This document shows positions 21,765 to 33,109 of a stretch of DNA of 64,000 nucleotides, piece by piece. The translations under genes were made by a program, and so were the position numbers. Under the pieces are notes generated by a model. The model saw nothing but the letters and a program-made list of their open reading frames with translations, made no database searches and was not told the DNA's origin. This DNA is from Henricia sp. BOLD:AAB3569 (lineage: Eukaryota > Echinodermata > Asteroidea > Spinulosida > Echinasteridae), in the NCBI GenBank assembly GCA_037783545.1, contig JBBELK010000305.1, forward strand, positions 1,364,001 to 1,428,000, given 5' to 3'. Every line of letters begins with the position of its first letter. The stretch's first letter is position 1.

Positions 21765-21945
21765 TGGGCACCATGGCCGAGTGGTGTAGCATACAGGTCG
21801 TCGGTTCGAATCCCGTCCATGGTGCGTGTGCTCTTGGGCATGGTGCGTGTTCCCTTTGGCAAGGCACTTTGCCATGAATTGCCTCTCAACCCAGGTGTGT
21901 AAATGGGTACCAGCATCATGCTGGAAAGTTTAACAGACACGCTGT
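21765..21945 (+). mobile_element. tRNA-headed SINE fragment
   Basis: An A-box-like CATGGCCGAGTGGTGTAGCA (21772-21791) is followed by the B-box-like GGTTCGAATCC, and the acceptor-like ends GGGCACCATGG and CCATGGTGCG can pair. Downstream comes a body shared with other SINEs here: CCCTTTGGCAAGGCACTTTGCC and GTAAATGGGTACCAGCA. The tRNA-like part is short and misses an anticodon arm, so it is not a functional tRNA gene. Confidence 0.65.
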
Positions 21946-22188
21946 GTGGGAGGAGTGGCGAACCCCCAACAGCAAACTCGAAAGAGGAGTCTGACCCGGC
22001 CCCTTGCTAATGAAAGAGAGACGGGCACACCTTGTAATTACAAGCACGACTGTTACCTTACAGTACTACTTTTGTGTGCTACCATGGTTATTGGGTCTAC
22101 ACTAAAACCAGTGAACTGTTTCCCTGCGCTTTAGCAATAGACGTTTGAGATTACCAGCGAATGTTTAGACCCAATTACCATGGCAACT

Positions 22189-22480
22189 GGAGATGTGGTA
22201 GTCTAGTGGATAACGTGTCGGACTTTCGTTCGAGAGGTCCATGGTTCAAAACCTGGCCATTGCACCGCGTTGTGTCGTTGGACAAGACACTTCACTCCAC
22301 GTAGTCTCTCTCTCCACCATGGTGTATAAATGGGTACCAGCAAATACGGTTGGGGAAACCTAACTCGTTGCTGGGGGTAGACCTGCGATGAACTGGCATC
22401 CCATTCAGGAGGAGTACATGTAGCATTGCTCCTAGTCACTCCAAGCCACGGAAACCGGGGATAAGTACCGGCCGTATGAG
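22189..22480 (+). mobile_element. tRNA-headed SINE
   Basis: A tRNA-like head has an A-box-like TGGTAGTCTAGTGGATAACG and a B-box-like GGTTCAAAACC. The body follows with GTTGGACAAGACACTTCACTCC, TATAAATGGGTACCAGCA and GATGAACTGGCATCCCATTC. Near the end, GGAGTACATGTAGCATTGCT appears to be a related SINE sequence interrupted by TACATGTA, but no second local copy proves that. Confidence 0.65.
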
Positions 22481-23016
22481 CCAATATTGGCGCGTGTACC
22501 GGTACTATGGCAACTGATGTAACACTTTAGTAGTCTATTGCTGTGTGTCTTTATGAACCCAAATGTACAGCAGCCGAATTTATGCCAAAACTAACCTTAT
22601 TTCAGCATTGCATTTTTGCTCAATTACAACATTTTATGAAACACGATAAATTTACTACAAGACGTTCTATAATCCATCCTGTTTCATATTTTTGGACAAT
22701 TTCTTCGATATTTTGCACCAGTTTTATCGTGCAAAATTGCCTAATCTCAGGCAGACTTAGTTTAAAATTTCTTGATGTTAATATTTTGACTTTTATTTAC
22801 ATGTGCCGTTTCCTCAATAGAGATTAAAATTGAAGGCAATCTTCTTTTGTGGCCCAACTATCATTCAAAGGAAACCTTGACCTTCAGCTATGGTAGGCCT
22901 AAACCCAATGTACCTTCAACAAGAAAGTACTGGGGCTACAATGTACATGTAGGTATTTGTAAGGATTTGTATTGTCACAAGGATTGTTTTGTATTCTGGG
23001 TTTTCCTAATGCCTCA

Positions 23017-23618
23017 CATCCTCTTGCAACAGTGCCCCTTTAACGCACTCCCTAACTCCTGCGTACAGTGGCCCTGTTGGAAAAGGCCCCATTTTATGGC
23101 GGTGGGACTAGCGACAGAAATCTTGTCGCCTCTGCTGGACCAATCAGGACGCTAACAGTGCATTGCAGCACGATTGCAGGCATTCAAATGTAACGCGCGC
23201 AGATTGTAAACACCGTGCATGCATGTGATACATGTACATGTACTCGGTAATGCTGGCCGTTGTCCGCGTCGGCGATTGGCTGCTATTTAAAGCATACTTG
23301 GGAATCCGTTCCATTACATTCGTCAGCATGCATCCCTGTTATTAATGTGAAAAACTGCGGAGTAAATAAGGTTCGTCGTTTGAAAGTTTGGTAGAAATGG
23401 GACAGTCATAAGGAACGGAACCCAATAAAATTTTTGAAAAGTATAGAAATTGTTTCTTTTAGGCATAACATGACCGAATTGATTAAATTACATCAAAATG
23501 ACTCGGGCTTGAGTTGGCTCAAGACAACAGCCGGCTCACTCCACAGATTTGCGTGTATTTCCTCAGGGTATTGTCACGTCGCTTTGCAGATTGGAAATTC
23601 CCTGATATCTCAGGATGA
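23017..23618 (+). repeat. 600-bp duplicated block, copy 2
   Basis: Matches 18408-19004 end to end with scattered substitutions, a few small indels and one informative difference: TACATGTACATGTA (23229-23242) against TACATGTA (18618-18625). The CCAATCAGGA and CTATTTAAAG motifs are conserved. The copies diverge right after CAGGATGA, so the splice-donor sequence next to copy 1 is missing here. Confidence 0.65.
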
Positions 23619-23869
23619 ATGCCTCACCAATCAAAGGAGAACCAGTCAAAAGATTTGTTTTTGTTGGGCAGAGGATGATTGCTTACTATTTTAATCTTAA
23701 TTTCTTTATGTCTCTGGAGATTGCAGCTGGTACAAAAGTCTATGGGTGATGCTCAACACAGGCAATACAGTAAACTGCATATTTACACTGCACATGTAGA
23801 AAATGGATTATTTCTTAAAATATTTTTGGCAGGGTTGTCAGCAAGTTTCTTGTGTCAAGTCTTGACGAG

Positions 23870-25490
23870 CAAGTCTCAATTTATTAAGGTCCAAAGTCAT
23901 AAAGAGCAAGTCTCGATTCAAGTCCCAAGTCTTGGAGAGCAAGTCCCAAGTCTTGGAGAGCAAGTCCCAAGTCTTGGAGAGCAAGTCCCAAGTCTTGGAG
24001 AGCAATTCCCAAGTCTTGGAGAGCAAGTCCCAAGTCTTGGAGAGCAAGTCCCAAGTCTTGGAGAGCAAGTCCCAAGTCTTGGAGAGCAAGTCCCAAGTCT
24101 TGGAGAGCAAGTCCCAACTCTTGGAGAGCAAGTCCCAAGTCTTGGAGAGCAAGTCCCAAGTCTTGGAGAGCAAGTCCCAAGTCTTGGAGAGCAAGTCCCA
24201 AGTCTTGGAGAGCAAGTCTCGAGTCTTGGAGAGCAAGTCTCGATTCAAGTCCCAAATCTTAGAGAGCAAGCCAATTCAAGTCCCAAATCTTAGATAGCAA
24301 GTCTCAATTCAAGTCCCAAATCTTAGACGGCAAGTCTCAATTCAATCTCAAGTCTTGGAGAGCAAGTCTCAATTCAATCTCAAGTCTTGGAGAGCAAGTC
24401 TCAATTCAATCCCAAGTCTTGGAGAGCAAGTCTCAATTCAATCCCAAGTCTTGGAGAGCAAGTCTTGATTCACATCCCAAATCTTAGAGAGCTTGTCTCA
24501 ATTCAAGTCCGAAATCTTTGAGAGCAAGTACTAAATTCAAATCCCAAGTCTTGGAGAGCAAGTCTCGATTCAAATCACATTAGACAGCAATTACATGTAA
24601 GTCTCAATTCAGTCCCATGTCTTGGACAGCAAGTCTCAATTCAGTCCCAAATATTAAAGAGCAAGTCTTGATTCACATCCCAAATCTTGGAGAGCAAGTC
24701 TCGATTCAAGTATCAAGTTTTGAAGAGCAAGTCTAAATTCAAGTCCCAAGTTTTTTAAAGAGCAAGTCTACCTGTAAATTCAAATCCCAAGTCTTGGAGA
24801 GTAAGTCTAAATTCAAATCCCAAGTCTTGGAGAGTAAGTCTCAATTCAGTCCCAAGTCTTGGAGAGCAAGTCTTATTTCAAGTCCCAAGTTTTGGAGAGC
24901 AAGTCTCAATCCAAGTCTCAAGTTTTGGAGAGCAAGTCTCAATTCAAGTCCCAAGTCTTAGACAGCAAGTCTAAATTCAAATCCCAAGTTTTGGACAGCA
25001 AGTCTAAATTCAAATCCCAAGTCTTGGAGAGCAATCCTCGGTTCAAGTCCCAAATCTTAGACAGCAAGTCTCAATTCAAGTCCCAAACCTTGGAGAGCAA
25101 GTTTCGATTCAAGTTCCACGTCTTGAATAGCAAGTGTCAATTCAAGTCTCACGTCTTGGAGAGCAAGTCTTATTTCTTGGAGAGCAAGTCTCATTTCAAG
25201 TACCAAGTCTTTGAGAGCAAGTTTGGATTCAAGTCCTAAGTCTTGGAGAGCAAGTCTTGATTCAAGTCTCAAGTCTTGTAAAGCAAGTCTTGAAGAGCAG
25301 ATCTCAAGACTTGGGACCTACATGTAATTCAAGTCTCAATTCAAGTCTCAATTCAAGCCCCAAGTCTTGGAGAGCATGTCTCGATTCAAGTCCCAAGTCT
25401 TGGAGAGCAAGTCTTGGAGAGCAAGTCTCGATTCAATTAAATGCCAAGTCCGACAGCAAGTTTTAAGTCAAGTCCCAAGTCATTACATTA
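23870..25490. repeat. Minisatellite built of CAAGTC..TTGGAGAG units
   Basis: About 1.6 kb of tandem repeats. From about 23920 to 24240 the 21-bp unit CCAAGTCTTGGAGAGCAAGT(C) recurs about fifteen times almost unchanged. Further on, longer units add TCTCGATTCAA or TCAATTCAAGT and diverge. Because 21 is a multiple of three and the unit lacks stops in several frames, repetitive ORFs exist on both strands (for example 23679-24293 plus, 23838-24269 minus). These are probably not genes. CCAAGTCTTGG inside the unit is a perfect-arm palindrome. Confidence 0.9.
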
Positions 25491-26315
25491 CAACCAATAA
25501 AATAGCAAAATTTTTGCTCTTATTTGAGCTTACATGTACATGTACAGTATACCCACAAAATGTTGCATTAATTATGTGTATCTACATGTACATGTACATG
25601 TAGGTGTAATGTGTAAACAATGTATGTACGTGTACCAGTACATAAGTATACATATGTACAAATTACTAGTATTTAGCCAACTTGGCATGCCCAAGAATAC
25701 ATGCACATGTACATGTATCATACAACTACAGGTAACGTATTGTTGGTCATTACAGAATTTAGACAAAAATGTCAAGAATTTCACACTTTGGCAAAAAAAA
25801 ATTCAGATTTGAATAGCACTGAAAAGGAAAAAAAAATCACGAAAAAAGCTGTAAACATACCTGAAGAATGTTCGATGCACAACAAACGGAACAGGAATTA
25901 CAGGATCAATGTTTTCTTTTGGTCGGCTCAAAGCTTCAAACAACCTTGGTCAAGGTTTCGGTTCTACGTATGTAATCACGTAATCGGCAAAGGCTGGGAA
26001 AAGTCTGCATAATTCACAATTATGCTCAATCTGTGGTCAGACCGAGCCATTTAACAATCAGATTGCCGACAAATAAAATTAAATCAGGCAGAAGATAGGT
26101 AGTGGTTCTGGAAACTGCTCTCACAACAACAGAATTTAAGCAAACAAATGTGCGATTCTTTCTGGCACGCACTTTTAGAACTGTGACTAAATAGCAAACA
26201 AGGAAGGAAGGAAAAATTACATGTACATTGTACCTCCCCATTGGCATAAAGAAATTGCTAGAAATTTTTGGAATTTTTGAATTTAATTTGTAAAGGAGAC
26301 TTTCATTTGACAATT

Positions 26316-27106
26316 GGGTCTTTCCACGCTAATGGGCCTATTTGAAAAATAAGTCAATAATTCCTTTCAGCATGTTCAGATGCCTTCAGTTTATCTCAAA
26401 CTTAAAGAAATTCCCTTGTGCTGTTCTCAGGAGATAACTTTTGCCCAAAAAAGTTAAGAAAATGCTGCCACAACATACATTTCTGAAAAGCTTGTGTACA
26501 AATTTCCCCTCATACCGGTACGTCTACATGTACACGTAACTGGACAGACAAAATTGTGACATTTTTGTCTGTCCAGTTACATAAGGGGAAATTTGTACAC
26601 AAGCTTTTTAGAAATGTATGTTGTCGCAGCATTTTCTTAACATTTTGGGCAAAAGTTATCTCCCAAGAACAGTACAAGGGGATTTCTTTAAGTTTGAGAT
26701 AAACTGAAGACATATAAAAGGCAGTGAACGATTTCCCCTGTATCGCATCGCAAAATGCGACGCGTTTTTGAAAATCTGCAATGCCACTTTTCAAAGTGCA
26801 TCGCAGTTTTTGACTTGATTTAGCGATGCACTTCCAGATTAGTTTTGTTAATGTTAGTTTAAAAAAGAAAAAATGAAAATGGAAAAATTACCAGAATAAC
26901 AAACCGCAACGGCTTACCACGCAAAAGAAGCCCTTATATTCAGCGTTTAATCATCCATTTTGAATTTGCTAAACAAAATTTTAAAATTGCTACGCAAAAA
27001 CAAATTTGCATAGAAAATCTGCTATCCAATATTTCAGAATGAAATCGTTCACTGAAAGGAATTATTCACTTATTATTCAAATAGGCCCATTAGCGTGGAA
27101 AGACCC
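26316..27106. mobile_element. Foldback element, GGGTC family, copy C, interrupted
   Basis: Starts GGGTCTTTCCACGCTAATGG and ends CCATTAGCGTGGAAAGACCC, flanked by AATT on both sides (26312-26315, 27107-27110). Removing a 338-bp insertion leaves 453 bp, the same size as copies A and B. Its arms match copy D closely (CCACAACATACATTTCTGAA, GGGCAAAAGTTATCTCC). The centre contains TACCGGTA and TACATGTA on the left arm only. Confidence 0.85.
26722..27054. mobile_element. 333-bp element nested in copy C
   Basis: Perfect 14-bp terminal inverted repeats CAGTGAACGATTTC (26722-26735) and GAAATCGTTCACTG (27041-27054) are flanked by the 5-bp repeat AAAGG (26717-26721, 27055-27059). Copy D shows the empty site (CTGAAAGGATTTATTGAC). 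The first 100 bp contain GCATCGCAAAATGCG-type palindromes. The superfamily is uncertain: Transib elements use 5-bp duplications, while CAG ends are more hAT-like. Confidence 0.75.
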
Positions 27107-27282
27107 AATTAAATGTAGGCAGATTGCAGTTTTGGAGGTACATGTAAATGTAATTGTTTTACACTTTATTATTATTCTAGGGAGGACTCCACAAAATCCA
27201 TTTCATAATTGCAGATTTCTATTTTGAAAGCCTTTTTCCATGATTTTATCATTTGTTTTTAAATGATTGCTACTATTTTTTG

Positions 27283-27550
27283 GGTGGTATCTTGGCCGAG
27301 AGGTGAAAACTTGGTGTTGTGGGTTCGATTCCTGGTTGTGGTATCTGAGCCCTTAAGCAAGGCACTTAAACACAATTGCTCCATCCTTTGGTAGGGATGT
27401 AAAGGCGTTGGTCAAGTGTATTGTGTAACGCACTTAAATATCCCAGAACAAGGGGATTCCCCAGCATCTCTGGTCGTCGACAGCCAATGGCGCCACCCAC
27501 TTACTATGTAGCTCGATATTGAGGTGGTAGACACTTCTAATGTACCATGA
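27283..27550 (+). mobile_element. tRNA-headed SINE, copy related to 47672-48030
   Basis: The head CTTGGCCGAGAGGTG...GTGGGTTCGATTCCTGG resembles A and B boxes. The body has CCCTTAAGCAAGGCACTTAA, AGGGATGTAAAGGCGTTGG, ATCCCAGAACA and CAGCCAATGGCGCCACCCAC. The second copy at 47672 shares this order. At the 3' end TTACTATGTAGCTCGAT corresponds to CTACGGTATGTACATGTACA plus TGTATCTCGAT in that copy. Confidence 0.7.
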
Positions 27551-27884
27551 AAGTGAACAAATTTGCATCAGAGTTGACAACTACATGTATACATGTACAT
27601 GTAGTTTCCTGCAAGTACAAAATTATGTACACTGATCATATTGTAGTTTCACTTTAATAAAGGAGCGTGTCCAGATTTTCTGGAAATTTGATCTACCGGG
27701 GTAGCTCTACAATCATATAAAATACATCCCAAAAATAATATTTATGACAAGAAAACCAAACAAGTACGAAATATTAAGGTGGAAATTTGAGAGTAAGTTA
27801 ACGTCTTGGTCGTCAGTAGTGAAACGAATCGATGTTGAGCTGTTTGGCTTCCATTACCAGAATTCAAAATCGACTGACATGACT

Positions 27885-30636
27885 AAAGTTGGCTTTTCCT
27901 GTTTTTGACAACACCGTCAAATCTTGTGATATTGGGTGACTTTAATATCCACATGGATCGGCCACAAGCGAGAGATACCATCAGATTTATGAACTTCCTT
28001 GAGTCCTGCAATTTGACCCAACACGTCTCATCTCCGACTCACGTCAATGGTCATGTGCTTGATCTTGTCATAACGCGTTCGTCGTTGAACATTATTAGGT
28101 CTGTAGACGTGTTTGACCCGGTCTTGTCTGATCATTCGCTAGTAACCTGTTCCCTAGATGTCGGCAAACCCCCAAGGGAACAGAAATCAATTGTCTTCAG
28201 AAAGCTCAAGAAGATTGACTATGACAGTTTTCGTCTGGACATTAGAAATTCCCCACTTACCGTTTTGGATTTACTTGTGGGGTCCTATGATACAGAACTG
28301 TCTGTGCTTCTTAACAAGCATGCCCCACTGCATTTAAAGACTTTCACTCTTCGACCGAGTACACCTTGGTTTACGGAAACACTGAGAGCTGAGAAACTCA
28401 AACGCAAAAACTTGGAGCGAAGCTGGCGACGTACACAACTCACCGTTGACAGAGAACTTTATAAGACACAAAGAAATAAGGTAGTGAAGTTGATAAATGA
28501 AGCCAAAGCCAACTACTATCAGAATCTCATCTCTGAGAGCAGGGGTGATTGTCACCAGATTTTTCGCGTGATTGATAAACTCCTTTGTCGCAAGACAGCT
28601 ACTGTACTACCCGCACATAACTCGCTGGTGGAGCTAGCTAATCGCTTTGCCTGCTTCTTTCATGACAAGATTCACAACTTAAGAGGAATATGTGATGCTG
28701 GCAGAGTAACCTGTGCCGGCGACTCGGATCCCATTCTTCCTGGCGGATGTGAACTTCGACTGGAAGGGGTCACGTGTTCTCATTTTCAACAGGTCATACG
28801 CAAATGCCCACTTAAGTTCTCCGATCTGGATCCGATACCAACCAAGCTTTTAAAGGGTTGCTTGCCGGAGATCGCACCGGTTATTACATCGATCGTCAAC
28901 TCTTCTATCACACAAGGTGTTTTCCCAGAGGCGTTTAAGTTGTCTACCATCACACCGATACCGAAACTACGTAATCTGAAATCTGATCAGGCAGATAATC
29001 TCAAGCATTACAGGCCTATCACCAACTTACCGTTTTGCTCCAAGATTCTCGAAAAGATAGTAGCGCAGCAACTTATCAATCACATGACGAGACTCGATCT
29101 GCATGAAAACGTTTATATGCTGACTGGAAACGTTTTCATGGAACAGAGACGGCCCTTGTCCGTATTCAGAATGACATCCTGCACAACATGGACCAGGGTA
29201 AGGTTTCAATCTTGGTGTTTCTTGATCTCAGTGCCGCATTTGATACGCTGGATCAAGACACATTGCTTCGCCGGTTAATGACACATGTAGGTGTGTCACC
29301 GAACTCGCTTAACTGGTTTACATCGTACCTGAAGGGGCGCCACCAGAAAGTTAAGATCTCCAGCTCCTCTGTAAATCACAGAGGTTCACCGTCCTCAGCA
29401 GAGAGTGCCTCTTATCCGTTACAGTTTGGTATTCCCCAGGGCTCTGTGCTTGGCCCACTCATGTTCAATGTGTATGCTACCACTGGGTGACATCATCCGC
29501 CGCCACGGTCTCGGTTACCATTTCTATGCTGATGACACTCAATTGTACATCTCTGCAAGACCAACGCCCAATGATGTGCATGATCGAGTGTTAGCGATGG
29601 AGGCATGCTGTGACGATATCAGGCGTTGGATGGCGGTGAATTTCTTGAAACTTAACGATGATAAAACGGACGTTCTCGTCGTAGGATCATCCACATCGTT
29701 GACCAAGATTCCTAGAACTGTGGTTTCTATAGGAAACCTTGATATCACCGCAGTATCCGAGGTCAGGAGTCTTGGAGTGACATTTGACATGAATATGAAT
29801 ATGCAATCCCACATTAGGAATGTGTCTCGTTCTGCTATGTATCACTTGTACAACATAAGTAAAATCAAACGGTATCTTGGTCAATCAGCCACAGAGCAGA
29901 TAATTCATATGCTGGTTACTTCTCGTATTGATTATTGTAATGCTGTTCTAGTAGGTCTCCCTACCTCATCCCTAGCCCCTTTGCAGAGGGTACAGAATGC
30001 TGCAGCCAGGCTGCTCACTGGTACAAAAAAGTATGATCACATCACCCCAGCTCTCAAGCAATTGCACTGGTTACCAGTCAAGTATAGGGTGATCTTTAAA
30101 GTTTGTCTTTTGGTATTTAAGTGTCTCCATGGTTGTGCTCCTAATTATTTGTGTGATCTGCTAAGTACTAGAGTTCCAACTATATTTACTCGTTCTGCGC
30201 TAGACACGTCTCGATTATATTGCCCTAATGCCAGGCTGGTTTCCGCAGGTGAGAGAATGTTTTCTGTGGCTGGTCCCCACCTGTGGAACCAGCTTGAAAT
30301 TAACCTTAGGGAGTCTTCCAGTGTACAGAGTTTTAAGTCGGGTTTGAAAACTCATCTTTTTAAGCAAGCCTTTCTTAATTTATAGGTTAGTGGTTTTTTT
30401 TTTTTGGTATTTGGCTGGGTTTATATCGTATGAATTTGATGTAAATTATTTAATGTATTGATCTATACCTTTTTAAGCAGGCTTTAATGTAATGTAATTG
30501 TAATGTAATTGTAAGTATTGATCTACATGTACACCTTTTAAAACATATTTATGCTGTAATTTAATGTGTACAGCGCCTAAGAGCATATTATGGATCCGGG
30601 CGCTATATAAGTGTTATTATTATTATTATTATTATA
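27885..30636 (+). mobile_element. LINE (L2/CR1-like), 5'-truncated, frame broken
   Basis: A non-LTR retrotransposon with an APE-type endonuclease tail (GDFNIH at 27935-27952, SDHSLV from 28127), a linker, a reverse transcriptase (KHYRPITNL, FLDLSAAFDT, GIPQGSVLGPL, YADD at 29525-29536) and a C-terminal region with RVQNAAARLL and LHWLPVKYR, typical of L2/CR1-group elements. The endonuclease N-terminus is missing. The 3' UTR ends ACAGCGCCTAAGAGCATATT...GCGCTATATAAG plus an ATT repeat (about 30616-30636). Broken frames mean no active protein. No TACATGTA occurs until the 3' UTR. Confidence 0.93.
27905..30385 (+). pseudogene. LINE ORF2 pseudogene with two frameshifts
   Basis: Coding similarity runs in frame 2 from 27905, shifts to frame 1 between about 29114 and 29125 (just before RFHGTETAL-type coding), and returns to frame 2 near 29472. 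The second shift looks like loss of one AT pair in GTGTATGCTACC, since the same region in frame is expected to read through TAT and ATG codons. Both lesions lie in the reverse-transcriptase region. Otherwise the body has no stops, which suggests a fairly young copy. The ORF runs to a TAG at 30383-30385 followed by a T-run. Confidence 0.85.
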
Positions 30637-30807
30637 TACATGTATAGTGCTAATACATATATAGCTACATACATGTAGCATAATTTTTACTCGCATTGGA
30701 ACCTCCGTGTTAACTATCCAAAGGCACAGGATCAGTATTTCGACTGGAAAAAGACTTTTAATGACCCAATTTTGAACGACAGAAACGTACCCGTACCCAA
30801 TCGTGAG

Positions 30808-30900
30808 TAGACTGGTTTCCAATCCACAAATTCCACATACAACGAATGAATATCATATTCATTCGTTCCATGTGGAATATGTGGAGCGGAAACCAGTCTA
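30808..30900. mobile_element. 93-bp palindromic mini-element
   Basis: TAGACTGGTTTCC (30808-30820) pairs with GGAAACCAGTCTA (30888-30900). The arms continue inward to ACGAATGAATA/TATTCATTCGT around a few-base centre, with about five mismatches in 45 pairs. TA at both ends would fit insertion at TA. It is one of the smallest complete-looking inverted-repeat elements in the window. Confidence 0.65.
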
Positions 30901-31993
30901 AATGGCCACAACAAGACAGCGCCACCAATGGCAGAAATTATAGCCGGGTGCACATCAGCCCTGTGTAGCGGATGCGCGTAAATAAAGCCATGGTACTGGC
31001 CCTACCAGGCTGCTTTGCGCCAAACAAATTAAAAAATCGAAACCGTCCCTAATTTGTACGCATATGCAGGTGTGGCGGTGTGTTCATAACTGTTCAACAC
31101 CCTGCTGTCCGCTCCCGATAAATAAATATGACGGATGTTATGATGTAAAAATCTAGGGACCTACAGTATGAGGTGAGCCCCGGGGAACTACATGTATGGG
31201 TAAACAAATGTGATCTGGTCACACTCCTTTAAATATGAGTCTCCTCATACACATACAGTGCATTCCTTCACTACCGGTACAAATCACTTGCCGACTATAA
31301 AATTATACTGGTACGCACACACCATGCAGTACACAAGTATTGTACATATATACATTGTGTACAGTACACAAGTACCGGGTACTGAACCGTATTAGAATTT
31401 AATCAGGCATCACATTTGGCGTTAAAAGTGGATTCTCCGGAAATCGGTGCCAGCCGGAGCAGAGACTAACAGACTGTTTTAGCAATTAGGAACACGTTCA
31501 GGTGCAGACTGGCCGCAATTAATATTCACCGATCCCTTCGTCCGTGATGGTACCGTGATAACTCAATTATCTAGTATGGAATCTCACACAGGGATGGCGT
31601 TACATGAAAATGTATTAGGCCAAGAAAAAAAATAGAGCCCGTTTCCGGTTATCCGTTAACCTAGAAAAATCATGCAGAACGTTGAATAAATCAATACAAA
31701 ATCAAAACTTATTGTGCCTACCTGAAACCTACATGTACACAGTACCCCCGGTATAACGTTCCACATAATTATCGTCTTTGTTTTGTTTTTTTACCCCATG
31801 AAATCTTTAAAAAGTGGCTTACTTTTGTGTGTTTGTATCCACAATCATCTTTTTAAATACTGTATGAACATTTTAAACACTTACCCGGTAGTACATTTGT
31901 ACAGTACATTTGTACAGCATCTTTTGGAACTGCTTGCCTAGTGCATGTTTTCCTCCATCTTTAAAGGCAGTATACATGATTGGTACCGGTATA
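30901..31993. other. No gene seen
   Basis: Non-coding DNA with several TACCGGTA/TACATGTA/TACAGTA motifs (31270-31385, 31730-31745, 31985-31992). No ORF with recognisable content. Confidence 0.35.
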
Positions 31994-32434
31994 TCGAAAA
32001 TCAAAAATGTTCACAGATTTACACCTAACTTACACAATATACCATGACCGAAGAAAACTTCCTCTAAAAAGGTTTTGTCTGAAGTGCTATAGTCTTTGAG
32101 AAATGAGTAAAACAATTAGTTTTCGTCTCATGAGACGAAATTTCAATTCACCCCAAAACCATTTCGCCCGAATGGCATTCCGCCCCAAATTACTTCGTCC
32201 AAACACTACATCGCCCAAATGCTACTTCGCCCAAAAAACACGTAGTTTAGGGCGAAATGGTTCAGGGAGAAGTGGTTTTGTGGCGAAATGACTGCAAACC
32301 CTTTTTTGACTGTTTTCTCAAAAGTTAGACGAAGTACGGAGCTGGTTTTTGCTCAGGTTGGTTTTAATAATGCATATCACACAGGGGGATAAAACTATTT
32401 GTAACAGTTTACCAATCATGTATACTATCTTTAA
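31994..32434 (+). repeat. Dispersed repeat with TTTCGCCC phrases, copy 1
   Basis: Shares its whole layout with 63284-63834: TCGAAAATCA, ACACCTAACTTACACAATAT, GTCTGAAGTGCTATAGTCTT, the palindrome TTTCGTCTCATGAGACGAAA (32121-32140), a centre of degenerate TTTCGCCC/GGGCGAAA phrases, AAAAGTTAGACGAAG, ACACAGGGGGATAAAACTAT and a CTATCTTTAA end. The GGGCGAAATGG..CCATTTCGCCC phrases are inverted relative to each other, so the core can fold. No coding potential. Confidence 0.75.
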
Positions 32435-32894
32435 TCTAGATTGTTTTAAGAGGAATATTAATATCTATCTACCTTCAGTCTTCTTGAGTTATTTTCATCT
32501 TTTGATTTCTTGTTGTATTGTGTAGCCCCTTACCCAGAGTGGCTTTAGCCTCGTTTAGGGTGAACTTGCACAAAAAAAAGGCTGTTCCAGGAAATTATAT
32601 TTAAAGGGACACATTGCTTTGGATTGGGCTACAAAAATTAAATGGACATGATTGGAAAGATTATAAAAAAGTAGAATATAAAGATTCACAAAAACATACA
32701 TTGTGTTTAATTCCGTGTCAAAAGGATTTCTGCCATTTTGTAGAACCAAATTTTTGGCGGAATGTGACCTGTAGTCGTATTCCAGTCGCATCTTGTTAAA
32801 GCCAAGCCCCCTTGCACACGGTCCGCGGCGCGCCGCTCTCATGAGTAGGCTAGGGGCGAGAAAGTCAGGAGGCGACATGGCAAGGGGGAAAGTC

Positions 32895-33015
32895 GGTCAG
32901 GGGGGGTGAGTTGGCCAGGGGGGGTGAGTTGGCCAGGGGGGGTGAGTTGGCCAGGGGTGCGAGTTGGCGAAGGTGCGAGTTGGTAAGGGGCAAATCGGCC
33001 AGGGGACGAGTTGAC
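32895..33015. repeat. Short GC-rich tandem repeat
   Basis: About five to six units of roughly 20 bp of the type GGTGAGTTGGCCAGGGGG, degenerating downstream into GTGCGAGTTGGCGAAGG and GGACGAGTTGACC. Repetitive ORFs on both strands are by-products. Confidence 0.75.
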
Positions 33016-33109
33016 CTGATTCCCATGTGGTCATGTGTGTGTGCGGGCATTGTTGCTGTAGGTGTACATTGTACGTACATTGTACATGTACATTTGTACC
33101 CTACAACGT

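Noticed and set aside
18408..23618. The two 600-bp copies as LTRs of one retrotransposon
   Set aside because: No TG..CA ends, no target duplication, no primer-binding site recognised, and the 4 kb between them has no gag or pol coding.
23679..24293. 204-codon ORF with heptad repeats (VPSLGEQ-type), and its antisense partners
   Set aside because: Open frames on both strands follow from a 21-bp stop-free tandem unit; no start context, domain or flanking exon structure supports a gene.
23870..25490. CRISPR-like array
   Set aside because: The repeats are contiguous without unique spacers and the sequence is clearly eukaryotic; it is a minisatellite.
29102..29140. Perfect 13-bp inverted repeat (CATGAAAACGTTT / AAACGTTTTCATG) around the first LINE frameshift
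   Set aside because: Tempting as a template-switch scar, but parts of both arms are ordinary LINE coding sequence (LHEN and RFHG-type residues), so the symmetry may be coincidental.
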